A stretch of DNA of 64,000 nt from Clarireedia homoeocarpa (lineage: Eukaryota; Ascomycota; Leotiomycetes; Helotiales; Rutstroemiaceae): positions 186,001 to 250,000 of the forward strand of contig LNKV01000019.1 of assembly GCA_001465935.1 (NCBI GenBank), given 5' to 3'. How positions within the stretch are numbered: the first letter of the stretch is position 1; the number at the start of each line of letters is the position of its first letter. Below, piece by piece: positions 33,243 through 45,597 of this stretch. Made by a program: the position numbers and the translations under genes. Below the pieces are notes generated by a model. It was not told the origin of the DNA and did not search any database. It worked only from the letters and a program-made list of their open reading frames with translations.

Positions 33243-33895
33243 TCAAGCCCCGCCCTCTCTTTTGGCGTATTCATCCTCAATAGCTTCCTCGTGCAATTTC
33301 TCAGGATCCGCTCCAGGGCTTGTTGGGTCCTCGTGCAAGACGCCTTGTTTAACTAACTCCTCCGGCTTTGGACGATGTGAGATTTTCTCGTTCAGGCTGT
33401 CGGCGCGCATATGCTTCTGGAGCTCTTTCTGTTGCGCTTGAATCGCGGGAGCTGCGTTGGTAGAAGGAAGGATGTTTCCTAGATTTTGTGGATGATTAGT
33501 TCCCGTTTCAAAGACGCTGCACTAAAGTCGCATAGCAATGAGACATGATTGAGATATTACGTACGTTCAACAAGGTCCTCTTTTGTAAGGCGTTTCTCAA
33601 GTCCTTTCTTGAGGCTGTCGGAAATTCTTTGTTGCTCGAGAGCGTGCTGTGCGCTTTGGAGACTCCTGTTTACTCCGCAGTTAGCGGGATTGAATCGATA
33701 GAAAAATGGAGAATATGGAACTCACGGTGCAGCATCAGTGTCAAGTAGAATATGTCGGTCCTTCAACTCCTTAGTTGTCGGCCTGTCTGAATAGAGTTTC
33801 TCTAGAGACTTTTGACGTTCATGCTGAGCTGGTCGCACAACAGAGGTCGTGTCGACGAGAGTTTCTTGAGTTTCTTGAGTTTCTTGATTTTCCAT
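33243..33895 (-). CDS. Small RPEL-repeat protein
   Basis: Exons 33726-33895, 33565-33665 and 33243-33478 join to 168 aa. Three RPEL-type motifs lie at exactly 44-residue spacing: RPTTKELKDRHIL (38-50), RLTKEDLVERNIL (82-94) and RPKPEELVKQGVL (126-138). Each is preceded by a QxxLxxxL-like helix. The N-terminus carries a QET triplet from a 9-bp DNA repeat. In animals RPEL motifs bind G-actin (MRTF, Phactr); the fungal proteins are short, and G-actin binding is inferred, not shown. No signal peptide or membrane segment. Intron phases differ (2 and 1), so the repeats were not built by simple exon shuffling. Confidence 0.85.
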
Positions 33896-34765
33896 GATGA
33901 TTCTGTAAGATATGTATTCCTGCGAATGTTCTGGTGAAAGAAGATGCAGGCAAGTAAGTCTGCGCAGAAGGCGTTTGTATAAGTAGGTTTTGGTTGCTAT
34001 GGGGGAAAAAGAAAGGGTTGAAGAGTGAAGCTAACGATTGCAAGTGAATCGTTTGGGAATTGAAAGCTCCCCCTCTTCCCCCCTCTCCCCTACCTTTGAC
34101 AGCCAATGACGAAACACCACAAGGATCACCCACCTTGTTTATTTCTTTGTTTGTGGGAAGTTGTCAGGTCAATCGTTTGGAACCAGATCAACTTCTTCGA
34201 ATATGCTCTCTTGACATCACTCGCAGAAGACATGCTCCGAGTCGATTGTAAACAATCTATAGAACGAGAAAATCAAACCCTTGAGAGGCAATTCAAGGAA
34301 AGTGGAACGACGGGTTAGATAATAAAGCATCCTAGCAAACAACGGGTTCGTGGCTCGGCACGTGCCGAAAACACAAGAAATGTTTGCCATGGAGCCTGGG
34401 TCTGGCCTGAGGCTCAAGGTCGTCCTTTTCAATCTTATGTATACATCTCACTCGAATAATAATCCAAACACCCAAAGCAGTTCGTGGCATACTACTTAAG
34501 TCGAGAGGTCTTCTATCTATTTTCTATAGTACATGTACCCAATACATCTCAATCCAGGCATCCCATCCATCCGCTCCTTATTCCAGTACCGTCCTTTTAT
34601 TCATCAAGAGGGATATATTTTGTACGCCCCACCACTTCTCATATATGTTGTACTATACATCTTATCTCATTCCGTTTCAGGAACATTGCTGTGTATCTGG
34701 TCATATTAACACGACTTGTGTAAGATCCTATATCTCTTCTATCATCCAGCTTCTCTTGGCTTCTA
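33896..34765. other. Intergenic region between the RPEL gene start and the MEF1 3' end
   Basis: 870 bp; promoter of the RPEL gene, rich in CT-tracts near 34065-34095. Nothing else is recognised. Confidence 0.5.
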
Positions 34766-37512
34766 TCACTTCTTGTGTCTCTCAGCTTGCGCCTTCTCGT
34801 GCTTGGCAATTAGTTCCTTTCTGTAACGAAGTCAGTATGTGCACGATATACTGTTTCAGTGGGGGAAATGTTAAAGGAGCATACTGTAACTGTCCCGGAG
34901 CAGGACTGTAATGACTAAACTCCATACCAAACTCTCCCTTTCCTTGTGTGGCAGCTCTCAGCTGGGAACTAAAACCAAACATAGCATTCAAACTACAATC
35001 GGCCAATAGTGTAAAATCCTCAGGGCCAATCTCGGTGTCGTTAATCATCGCGTTTCTCTTGTTCAACAAACCTACAATATTGCCCTGGAACTCATTTGGT
35101 GCAGTGATGGTAACCTTCATAAGAGGTTCCAAGACCTGCGGTTTAGCTTCTCTGAAAGCCTTACGGAAAGCCTGTTGGGTGGCATTTTTGAAAGCCATTT
35201 CGGAGGAATCAGTGATATGGATAGCTCCGTCATTTATCACCATGTGTGTTGCAAGAACAGGGTGACCAAGAAGTGGTCCCTTTTCACAAGAGGCCATGAA
35301 TCCTTTCTCGCAAGCAAATAGGAACTTGTCAGAAATCGATCCACCAGTGATTTCTTGTTTGAAAGTAGGCGGTGCGTAACCATTTGGCCCTGGCTCAATT
35401 GGCTCCATGAAACCAACAACTCGCGCATAATCACCAGCACCTCCAGTTTGCTTCTTGAGAGTGTGATCGAACTCGACCCGTTGAGTAACAGTCTCTCTGT
35501 ACGCGACTTGGGGTTGGCCTGTCTCTACTTCGACCTTATATTCCCTTCTCATTCGCTCGACATAAATATCGAGATGCAGCTCTCCCATACCAGAAATAAT
35601 GGTCTCTTGACTTTCCGCATCGACGTGAACTCTAAATGTTGGATCTTCACGTTGGAATCGATTCATGGCCTTACTGAAGTTGGCACCATCTTTGTTCGTC
35701 TTGGGCTTGATGGACAAGGAAATAACCGGGTCAGGGACGAACATGGAGGACATGGAGTAAGGCAGGCCACCATCGGTGAAGGTATCTCCAGACGCACAGT
35801 CGACACCAAAAACAGCACAGATTTCTCCTGCTCCGATCTCAGGAACTTCCTCCATTTCGTTAGAGTGCATTCGCACAATTCGCGGGATCTTGACCTTCTT
35901 ATCTGTCCTAGCATTGAAGACGTTCATGCCCTTCTTCAACGAACCCTGATAGACTCGAATATACGTCAGTTGACCGTAATTGCTTTCTTCTAGCTTGAAG
36001 GCCAACCCAACGAAAGGCAATTCGTTATAAGAGACAAGCTTGACCGGAGCTTCAGCCCTTCGCTTGTCAAGTGCCAAATTCTCAACTTCCGCGGGATTGG
36101 GTAGGTAGTCACAGACTGCATCAAGCATAGGCTGCACAGATTTATCTGCCAAAGCACTGCCCATCAATACTGGGGTGAATTTCAGGCTAATGGTGGCTCG
36201 TCTGACCGCGGCCTTAATCTGTTCTGGCGATGGAGTTCTTTCATCCAAGAAAATTTCGGCAATCTCGTCATCGACATCGGCTAGCGTTTCGATCAAAAGT
36301 GCTCTCTTCTCTTCACACAATTTCTTAAGCTCTTCCGGAATAACATCGGTTTCTCGAATGATTTCTCCCTTTGGTCCTTCGTTATAAATAGCCTTCATTC
36401 GGATTAGGTCGATAACGCCTTGGAAATTGTCTTCGGAACCAATGGGCACTTGAAGGGCTGCTGCCGGGATTCGTAGCTTCTGGTTGATCTGCTCCACCGC
36501 CTTGAAAGGGTTGGCACCCATTCTGTCCATTTTGTTAACAAAACTGATACGTGGGACATTGTATCTGCGCATTTGCCTGTCAACCGTAATCGTTTGACTT
36601 TGAACACCACTAACAGCACAAAGAATCATAACAGCTCCATCGAGAACTCGTAATGCTCGCTCGACCTCAATTGTAAAGTCAATGTGACCAGGTGTGTCGA
36701 TAAGGTTGATGTGGTATTTCTCTTCCTTTCCATCTTCGACCTTTACCCAGTCGCAAAATGTCGCCGCGGATTGAATTGTGATACCCTTTTCCCTTTCTAG
36801 TTCCATGGAATCCATTTTCGCACCTACAGCATCCTTTCCGCGAACCTCATGAATAGCATTGATTCGTCCTGTGTAAAAAAGGACTCGCTCGGTAGCAGTT
36901 GTTTTGCCACTGTCAATATGCGCCTATAACCATTGTATTAGAAGTTTTAGACGGACGCAAATATTACTCCTAAAACATACTGCAATACCAATATTCCTGA
37001 CCCTTCTGAGTCGGTCTCTTTCTGCAGAGTTGAGGTTGTCAATAATTTCTGCTTGCGTCAAGGCAGATGGATCGGCAGCGGCTTGTTTCAACCTATGTTA
37101 CAATCAAGCATTAGTATTTATGCCAGTCTCCGTTTTTTCCTCATTGGATCAGTATATCCTCCGGTGGAATTGCAATGCCTTGAATTTGTTCAATCGTTAA
37201 AACAGCACTTGCTTCCTTCTATGAATAAAACGCGACCACACTGCATCTTCAACGCGCTGGACGTGCACCCCTAGATTCAGACTCTTGAGTAATTTTAACT
37301 CACACAGCTTCGGCAGCACCGGCTCTGAATATCCTCGACTGTGAAAAGTGTCTCTTTCCTGCCAATCCAGCTCCCAGAATTGCCCCTCTCTGGCCAAGTC
37401 TCTGAACAGGTGCATTTAAGCACAAAGCCCTTGCTCTTGGAACACTTCCACGCAGAAGACCAGCGCAAGCTTCCGACGAAGCCACAGCACGGGCGACCCT
37501 ATGCATACTCAT
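34766..37512 (-). CDS. MEF1: Mitochondrial translation elongation factor G1
   Basis: Four exons (37304-37512, 36981-37092, 34885-36923, 34766-34820) join to 804 aa. The first ~55 residues are Arg/Ala-rich without acidic residues over most of the stretch, a mitochondrial presequence (RHFSQSR marks its end). The GTPase domain has G1 AHIDSGKTT (~107-115), G2 region EREKGITIQSAA, G3 DTPGHIDF and G4 NKMDRMG. Domains II-V follow in the usual order, including GMGELHLDIYVERMRREY and the GGSISDKF loop. The C-terminal exon encodes KELIAKHEKAQAERHKK. It catalyses GTP-driven translocation on mitochondrial ribosomes. Intron 1 is 211 nt, the longest found here. It shares a 290-bp divergent promoter with Pol kappa. 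Confidence 0.96.
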
Positions 37513-37802
37513 TGTCGCTGATCTGAATGCGGAAAACGTTGATCGGCCGACATTGGTTCGAAACTACAAACAACTTTTTTTTTATCGATTGCAGCTTCGG
37601 GAAGCTTTAGCCGAGCTCCGTAACAAATCCACTCTCCCCTCTTCATTGGCCCGAGCTTTCTAAAACTATGCTTATGCCATTCAGCTTACTATTGTGATGA
37701 CTTCCAGAACGTGACTGCGCGATGGCAAAACACGAAAACCTGAGCCGTTCGCGTTTGTGACCTGCCGTGTTAACATCGAGACATTGAGATGGATGACGAG
37801 AA
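37513..37802. promoter_or_regulatory. 290-bp divergent promoter of MEF1 and Pol kappa
   Basis: The two start codons face away from each other across only 290 bp. Inverted CCAAT boxes (ATTGG) occur at 37552-37556 and 37645-37649, and a T-tract at about 37577-37585. Site function is inferred. Confidence 0.5.
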
Positions 37803-39847
37803 ATGGCATCCGAATCAACGACCCCTGATGAGAAAGAAGACAATGAACACAAATCTTTAAAGTACTCTCTTCTAGGGCCTTCGCTGACGAAGTCTGGTCA
37901 GGACTCAGTTGACCAGTCAAAGGTGCGCGCGGTAACTCGCAGATTATCATGACGTATATTCTAATTGTCGCACTCCCAGGTCTCCGAGATTATCTATAAT
38001 GCTTCAAAGGGTTCAAAGTATTTCAATCATGAAGAAGTCCGCGACAAGACTCTGACCATCAAAATCGAGAGAATTTTAGCGAAGAAGGCAGAATTAGAGA
38101 AACTCGACTTGGCTCACGATCGCCGAAGAGCTGATACCGCCATCGCCGAGCTCGAACTCACCCGCGATTTATCCCAGACAATCGTCCACATCGATTGCGA
38201 TGCATTCTATGCCGCAGTTGAAGAGCTGGATCGTCCTGAGCTGAAAGATGTTCCATTCTCAGTGGGAAAGGGTGTAGTTACAACTTGCAATTATCATGCG
38301 CGACGGTTCGGTGTGCGCAGTGCAATGGCCGGTTTCATAGCGAAAAAGTTATGCCCACAACTTATACAAGTTCCTCTGAACTTCGACAAATACACCGCCA
38401 AGGCGCAAGAAGTACGAGAGATTTTGGTCGATTATGATCCGAGATTCGAAAGTGCTAGTATTGACGAGGCGTATCTAAACATCACGGAGTATTGCCAGAG
38501 AAATGATATTGGACCCATGGAAGCTGTTGAGCAGTTGCGACGGGAAATTCATGAAAAGACCAAGATTACTGTCTCTGCTGGCATTGCAGCTAATGCGAAA
38601 ATAGTGAGTAATCAGTATGCAGCGGGCTGGATGATGCTCGGGTCTCAGACCATACTCGATATTTGTGTAGGAGGCTCCTGCAAAATACTTGTGCTGACCA
38701 GCGCCAGGCCAAAATATGCTCGAATAAAAACAAACCAAATGGCCAGTTTCGTGTTCCTAATGATCGAATTGAGATAATGAAATTCATGCGAGACTTGCCC
38801 ACCCGCAAAGTGAACGGAATAGGTCGGGTGTTTGAAAGGGAGTTGGGAGCTGTAGGAGTTAACACATGTGGGGATATCTACGAAATCCGACAGTATCTGC
38901 CTAAATTGTTCGGAGAAAAGGCGTTCATATTCTTGATGCAATGCTACTTGGGCCTAGGAAGAACGAATGTGAAGCCAGCTGAAGAATATATTCGCAAGAG
39001 TGTCGGTACGGAAAGCACATTCGGTGACATGAATGATCCTACTGAGCTTCGAAGCAAACTCAGACAGACATCTGAAGAACTAGAGAAGGATATGCGACGG
39101 ACGCAATTCAAAGGACGAACATTGTGCCTCAAGGTAAAGTTGAATACCTATGAGGTTCTCACACGACAGGCGGCTCCCCCCAAAGCTGTCTATACTGCCG
39201 ACGATTTATATAGGTATTCTTTACCTATACTCGAAAAACTGGAATCGGAGATTCCTGGGATGACATTACGGCTCATGGGACTGCGCTGCACACACCTAGT
39301 TAGCATGAAAAAGCCAGACACCAGAGCCTTCTTTGGTTTTCGCAAACAAGACTCCACTGAGGCGGCCAACGGAGAGGCAGAGAGTCAATCACCATCTTCA
39401 GGCCCGAAGCGCAAGGCGTCAGTACTCCAGACTGATGAAAGCGAGGAATGGGAAGTTTGGCCAGAAGAGCTTCTCTTCGAAGATGCCGAGCGTCAAGAAC
39501 GCGAAGATGAACTCCAGGAACTGGAGCATCTTAGCCAATTGGAAGACCATGATCCTCGACGGCATCATGGGAAAGAGGTTGTCCCGAACCCGAAACCTAA
39601 AGATGCCAAGGAGGAAGAGTGGTGGGATTGCCCTGTGTGTCAGAGGCCACAGCCGACGAATGAGAAAGAGTTCAATGAGCATATTGATCTCTGTTTGTCA
39701 AGACAGACTATCAGAGACGCGGTACAAGAAACGTCTTCTTCAATGACTGGGAATGTGGTCCGACCTCAAACAAGCGTCGCTAGTGCGAAGAAAAAGGATA
39801 GGAGTTCAACGCCAAGTGATCCTAAACAACGCAAGTTGTGCTTTTGA
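37803..39847 (+). CDS. Translesion DNA polymerase kappa (DinB, Y-family) with UBZ zinc finger
   Basis: Exons 37803-37922, 37980-38603 and 38708-39847 join to 627 aa. The Pol kappa-specific N-clasp (KGSKYFNHEEVRDK and the helix ILAKKAELEKLDLAHDRRR) precedes the palm. Catalytic acids are in VHIDCDAFYAAVEE (Asp112/Asp114 region) and ASIDEAYLNI (Asp202-Glu203). Other marks are SVGKGVVTTCNYHAR, AGIAANAKI joined to AKICSNKNKPNGQF across intron 2, LPTRKVNGIGRV (helix-hairpin-helix) and the little-finger domain. A CPVCQ...HIDLC ubiquitin-binding UBZ finger lies at ~553-578. The protein ends QRKLCF, a possible degenerate PCNA-binding box. It bypasses minor-groove adducts in the nucleus. Transcribed away from MEF1. 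Confidence 0.95.
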
Positions 39848-39857
39848 GCTCGTAGAT

Positions 39858-39898
<41 letters not shown>

Positions 39899-40434
39899 GG
39901 ACACCGTTGCACGGAGTCATGCAATCTGGGCATGGCATCAGGAGGAGTAGAGTTGTTAATATCTATCTACATTTATAATAGAGGAGCAAGCTTTATAGAT
40001 AATTTCGGATCAGATCAGATACCTAGTTGAATATAGTGATGTTTACAGTTACTATTTCCTGATATGAGCTATCATTTCCTTATTGTGGTGAGCATTGCTA
40101 TTGTCTATAACCAGATCTGCTTGATATTCCAGGCCATTCAAGCTAAGCATGATCCAGTCGTGATACCGAATACCATCGCTGACTTTTAGGCAGGACGGTG
40201 GCCAAAAGTCTTACGGCGGCAGTTGTTGTCAGTAGTGGGAACCGTGCAAACTGGCGCAGCTTAGAGGAGCATTAGATCATACTACCGATGCGTGCAAAGG
40301 GTTATAGAACGTACAGATTGTAGTACATATAGGTAGGAAGGATACCTCTCGAAAGAACCTGCTCCGATTTCGCAGTACATTTATATTCCAATTCCTTAAC
40401 ATCCTACTCCAAGTAAGAAAATTAACCCCTTTAA
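39848..40434. other. Convergent gap after Pol kappa with a 35-nt poly-A tract
   Basis: Contains the poly-A run at 39859-39893, only 12 bp after the Pol kappa stop, then AT-rich DNA with no gene. Confidence 0.6.
39859..39893 (+). repeat. 35-nt poly-A tract
   Basis: Uninterrupted A run immediately downstream of the Pol kappa stop. The gene keeps its introns, so it is not a retrocopy tail. Confidence 0.9.
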
Positions 40435-42156
40435 TCACTCTCCGTTACAATACCTCCTCACAACATCAATGACCTCCCGTCTGGTACTCTTCTTATTAAA
40501 AAGCTGGGCATGATCCAGCTCGGCAAACCACAACACCTCTGTCCCTTCGCCCTTCCACTCCCTATACTTCCACTCGTCCTCAACCTCATCATCTTTCGTG
40601 TGTTCTCCTACCTCTCCAATCATTGTAATCTCGTCTGCTCCCTCGGCTGCACTCTCCTGTGGTTCCTCAATATCAATCAATCTTCCCGTATCAAGTCCTC
40701 CACCGTTTCTATTTCCATTCCCACTCACAACCCCCTCCTTAGGTGTTGCCCTCCCTGACAAACTCCCACAGCACAAATATCTTCCCACCGCCTCCGTGTC
40801 CACAATGAGATCTCTCCCTGCCAAACATGCCGTGACTTTCCTAGTTCCCAAATCCTGTTTCCAAAGTACATTTTCATTCCAAAAGAATCGTCGCCCAAGT
40901 GTATGAGCCACGCCTGGATCCATGCTGGCAAAATAGTACAGCTGGTATTCATTCGCTGCCTTTGGAATACGGCGCGTGAAATTAAACGCTACGGACGGTA
41001 AGTGCAGACAGATGGAGACGGGGTCTATGAGGACGATAGGACCGATACGTGGAGACAGGTTGCGGTCGTGGAGAACATGGGTGGTTATGATGGTGCCGTA
41101 GGAATGTGAGATGAGGATGAATTTCTGGTCAGGTGGAAAATATTGGTCAAGGATCTGGGAGATTTCGCGACAAGTTTCTTCCCGTAGGAGCCCAGAGTGG
41201 GTGAGGCGGAAGCTGATGTTCATGATTTCGAGAGCGATGATGCCGACTTTGTCATCGGTCTCGGCGTTGAGTTCATTGAGGAAAGAGGTATATGGGTAAA
41301 GACCAATGCCGATGCCGTGGATAAAGATTATGGGAAGCTTCGTTTGGGAGGTATGTGGACGGTGCCAGTAACTTATGTGTGAGGCCGGGGAGCGGTAGGT
41401 CGTCCAGAAGCTCTGTGGTCGGATTGGGAGAATACTGAGGGATTGATTGATCGAGGTCCGATGGAAGTGGAAGCCGTGAAACCGCAGAGAACAGAATGTC
41501 AAGAAGTCCACAAACCCAACACACTACCAACAAACACATTAGCAATGCTTCCACCATTTTCGCATTCGTACATTACAATGAAAATAGAGACTCACAAAAT
41601 ACCAAGTCAAACTCCTATGCGACATGACAACCTCATCTAGCGTCAAACGCAAGCACTTAGCATTCCCCCTCCCCTGTGGGATCTCCCTCCCCAATTGCTC
41701 CTCTAAAATGGTAATATACCCCTCCAATTCCTCATCATCAGCCCCCGGCGGCCCGCCTCTGTTAAAGAATGCCCACAGGAAAAACTCCTTTATATTATCC
41801 CTCCTAATCTCCCTGATATCCGCACCAAGAAACCATTTCTGCAGATAGCCTTCCGGATCGATGATGTTATCTGTGCAGTTGCGGAACAGTTCCTCTCTTT
41901 CTGCGCGGGAGGGCGCAGGTGGATGGATGGCTTCACGCTGGAGCCAGACACGGTAGGGTGGGAAGCAGAAGAGGAAGAAAATGGATTCGATGAGCAGCCA
42001 GCACTCCAGTGGGAGAGGCAGTCGACGGGTTTCGTAGTCGAAGAAGTAGGATGCCGGGACGCTTAGGCAGTATGCTAAGCTGATTACCGGTATACTCTGC
42101 AAAGCAAATATGCAAACTCGTATAAAGACATATTCAGCCCTCGAATTGTTAATCAT
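40435..42156 (-). CDS. Membrane-anchored alpha/beta hydrolase
   Basis: Exons 41596-42156 and 40435-41523 join to 549 aa. The first ~65 residues contain two hydrophobic spans (EYVFIRVCIFALQSIPVISL and CWLLIESIFFLFCF). A ~120-residue linker domain ends in DEVVMSHRSLTWYF. The hydrolase core has oxyanion motif IIFIHGIGIGLYPY (~252-265), nucleophile elbow ISHSYGT (Ser328) and a late His (about 525) in AELDHAQLF. Between Ser and His lies an acidic, Gly/Asn-rich insert (~430-500). The family occurs widely in Pezizomycotina. Substrate is unknown; lipase or esterase activity on membrane lipids is plausible only. The elbow has His before Ser, giving a H-S-Y-G variant of G-x-S-x-G. Confidence 0.85.
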
Positions 42157-42838
42157 GGTGGTTGGAGGATAGTGAGGTGTTGTTTGAGTGCGGATATTGA
42201 AAACATGGAGGAAGGTAGGTGAGTGCGCGAACTTTGTTGTTCGAGACGCAGGGTTGACAGCGCAGCAGGACGGAGCGAGGGATAGTGTGAGCCGTGGGTT
42301 GGAGAGTTGGTTGCGCTTCCGTTTCGTTGTTCTCCTTTTTGTCTTCGTTCAACAGTCTGAATCCTTCAACAGTCTGAATCCTTTCACATGCGCTACTGGC
42401 CTCGGACGTAGCATCAGAGCGATTGTGGCTTTCTCTCGTATCCCTATGACGGAGATTTGTGGCGCATGCCCCAACAGTTCCTGCATTTGTGAAGCTTCCG
42501 TAGACGAACTCTATCTCGGACCACAGGAAATGTATAAATCTGGAATTCGTCTGGGATTCATCTGAAATTCATCCGAATTTCTACACCACTTATATCAGAC
42601 GAATATGTAGTTCTTGCCAGAAAATTGGGTACCTTCATCTCTCAACACTTTATTCGACCTCGGCATCGACGCCAAAAGAATTAGCATATGATTGATCACG
42701 ATTTTCTTATGAGGGAGAGCACATAGTATAAGCCATATGGGTCGATCTAAGTATCTACGAGTATTAACTTTTATTCTCATGCATCATTATACAATATGAT
42801 CCCCTCCCCAGTATCTACAAGTAGGTGGGTATAGGTAT
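42157..42838. other. Hydrolase promoter region with a 17-bp tandem duplication
   Basis: ttcaacagtctgaatcc is repeated back to back at 42348-42364 and 42365-42381. Otherwise no feature; the right part is the 3' flank of the carboxypeptidase gene. Confidence 0.6.
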
Positions 42839-44728
42839 TTACATCCTCAAAGGCGCACTAACTCCCGTGAAGTTGCCCGTTTGAGTAGTGAAGTCTCCCT
42901 CCACCGACAAATTATCAATTCTGCCCAACAAAAACTCCAACTGTCTGTATCCAGCACCAGGAGTGTATTGTGGGATCTCGTGACCGGCAAGGTTGACAGT
43001 AACCCAAGTCAGTCCTCGCTCGGTGTGCCAGTTACCCTGGAATCCCGCGCCAGCGGTATCGATTTGCGGAGGAGTGTTAGGAATAGCTGCGTTGGCAATC
43101 TCGAGAATGTAGCCAAGACTCTGGTGGTAAGGCACGTAGAAGTTTTGCACGTTGGAGGGCGGGGTTTGAAATCCCTGGAGGCCATTCCACGTCATATTCT
43201 GGATGGTGATGAGGGAACCGTTGGCGAAGAGGAGGAAGTCAAGGAGACCGTGGCCGATGATGGTGTTATTGGTACGCTCGATGACGGAGGGAAGAGGTCC
43301 AAGTCCGGACGGGACAGACTTGTCACCCCTAGGGAAGAGGTTCTCACCTCCACCACAAATGAAGTAGTTGGTAGGAGGAGCGTGAATGACTTCTTGGACA
43401 TCGGATCGATTGAAGTAGTTGTTTGGACCACCTGCGAGCGAAGGGAATCCGAGTTCATCCCACAAGTACGGGCAGAAATCTGTCAAGTGGTAAATGTTGA
43501 AACATGGGTTAACATAGTAGACTGCGTTGTAGATGTCATCGTAAAGATCACAGCCGGGCTGGCGAGAGGATGGTGCAGCAGGAATTGGGCCCGGTGGAGG
43601 GAAGCTGGTAGCGTATGTCTCGAGGAAATCAGTGTAACCACAGGACTTCGCGCGTGCAGTAACGTTTGCTAGGTATGTTTCGTTGAGATTCAGGACGTTG
43701 TTGTAATAAATGGCAGCAGCAGTGACAGGAGCTAGGATTACAGTCAGAAAGTATTAATCGTGCAGGGCGCTAGTTTTAACTTACCCGTCGACAAAGTATC
43801 GCCGTGGTTGATAGATGGATCGTTGATCTACCGTAGAAATTAATACTTTCGCTTAGCTATGAAGACGAAGCCCTTACTTGAATACCCTTCAGGTTGTAGT
43901 ATGTGGTATCATTGTGATCCAACATAGCGCTTGCGATATATGGGATGTACTGTCCGGCATAACTCTCACCAGTAATGTATACCTTGTAACCCTGCATGCT
44001 AAAGGTGTTGATGAAGTTCTTCCAGAACGCATTGAACTGAGCAGCCACATCGTCCTCGTTGTTCACAAGTGCATTACCAGGAGAGAATCCAGTGGAAACT
44101 GGCTGATCAATCCATACCATGTTCGTGAGATTGGTCCAGCTGTACGGATTCGGCACTGGGGCGTAAGTGCCTGATTGCCAGGAGAAGGGACCATTCTCTT
44201 GGAAGAGGCCATCCAGTGAAGAGCATCCGGGCTTTGGAAGAATGTCAGCAGCTGGCGTCTGGATTAAAACAATAGGAGCAGGATACAGAAGAGACTTACA
44301 CCTCCGTTGAGCCAGATTGTGATCTCCTTCTCAGCCAATGGGTTGTCAGATGGAAAGAACCAAAACCACAATCGATTGGTATCACTGGCATTCGCACTAA
44401 TCGGCAGAGTTCCAGCGTAAGACTCGCCAATGTTGAAGTCGACATCAGGCAATGCACTTCCGTTGACCGCGAAAGCTATGATTGTTGTCAGTATACATTC
44501 GATGTGAACTCAAGTGTCTCAACACGGAAGGGCAGATAGGTAGGACATACAAGCAGTAGTATTAGTCAAATACTTAGAAGTCACCTTCGCTCTCGGCGCA
44601 ACCCTTGCTGGCTTCGACACCGGCAAACTTCTCTTGTACTTCTGGTGTTTCTCATGATAAGAAGTAGTGGCGGAAGACAGCGCAGCCGAAGCCGCAAGCC
44701 AAAGACTCAAGCTACTAAGAGACTTCAT
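42839..44728 (-). CDS. Secreted serine carboxypeptidase, peptidase family S10 (carboxypeptidase S1-like)
   Basis: Five exons (44551-44728, 44300-44475, 43878-44231, 43785-43827, 42839-43731) join to 547 aa. The signal peptide covers about residues 1-20 (LSLWLAASAALSSA), then a basic propeptide-like stretch. Family marks are EITIWLNGG joined to PGCSSLDGLFQENGP across intron 2, WIDQPVSTGFS, nucleophile Ser208 in TGESYAGQY, probable Asp415 in HGLLDFLLF, and His501 in VNLAGHEIPQY. Many Asn-x-Ser/Thr sites suggest N-glycosylation. It removes C-terminal residues from peptides at acidic pH, outside the cell or in the vacuole. The fourth exon is only 43 nt. Confidence 0.93.
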
Positions 44729-45597
44729 CGTGCCCGACTGAAATCAAGACCAGAAAGTAAGAGGAAAGCTTAGGGAGAACGACGAAGGGGAAATCCAACA
44801 GCAACGGAAATCCACTTAGGCTTATATACTCTGCCGCCTCCCATATCCTCTAATCAATCCACTTTCCCCATCGCGATTAACCTACCGTATTGGGCAGCGC
44901 ACAAGAATTAGAAAAAATTGATTGAAAATGTCATCATCAGCGCATTCGTACCTTGACATGTAACTACCTGGCTATCTAGCTACCCATGCCGGCTTTTCCT
45001 GCAGCATTGACTTTCCACCTACTGTATCCAGTAATAATAGAGGCTATCGTAAGTAAGACGCGGAGAGGGGTACAAAGCCGGCTTCAGGGGTTAAGCTTGA
45101 AGAGGCAGCTCGGACTGTCCGATTCGCTCTTAGACCCAAAAAATGATAAGCGAAAGCTTGGTTGCTTCGGTACCTCGGGCACTGTACGAAGCTGCATATG
45201 GGCTCGTGGGGCGTTGGAGATAGCCACCGGGTCATCGTTTATTTACGATGCTGGTGCTAACTCTATCGTATGCTAGTTGCCTGCCACCTGGCCGGTAAGA
45301 GAGACATGTAAGACTTTGCAGGCATTTCTCCCGCCACTGAAATACTCGCTGTGCATTCCTGGCTGGTCAAGCAAACCAATAAGGGCAAAGACAGAGGTAA
45401 TAGTAAAGACAGAGTAACGTGATGCGGTATTATATGAGTATGCTATCAAACCTAAATAACCATGACCTCCGTACAAAACCTCCCCATCCAAAAGTGCTCG
45501 TAATGGTAATATTGAAATAATTTTGCTGAAGTTCTTACAAATTCATGTGCCAACTCGATTTTTCTTGAACGCCTCGCCAAATGCTATATTCTCATAT
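44729..45597. other. Carboxypeptidase promoter / exchanger 3' flank
   Basis: 869 bp without a recognisable gene; a TATA-like tatata lies at about 44823-44828, ~95 bp upstream of the carboxypeptidase start. Confidence 0.5.

Noticed and set aside
39859..39893. Poly-A tail marking a retrocopied Pol kappa gene
   Set aside because: The gene retains two introns, and no target-site duplication is seen; it is a mononucleotide tract.
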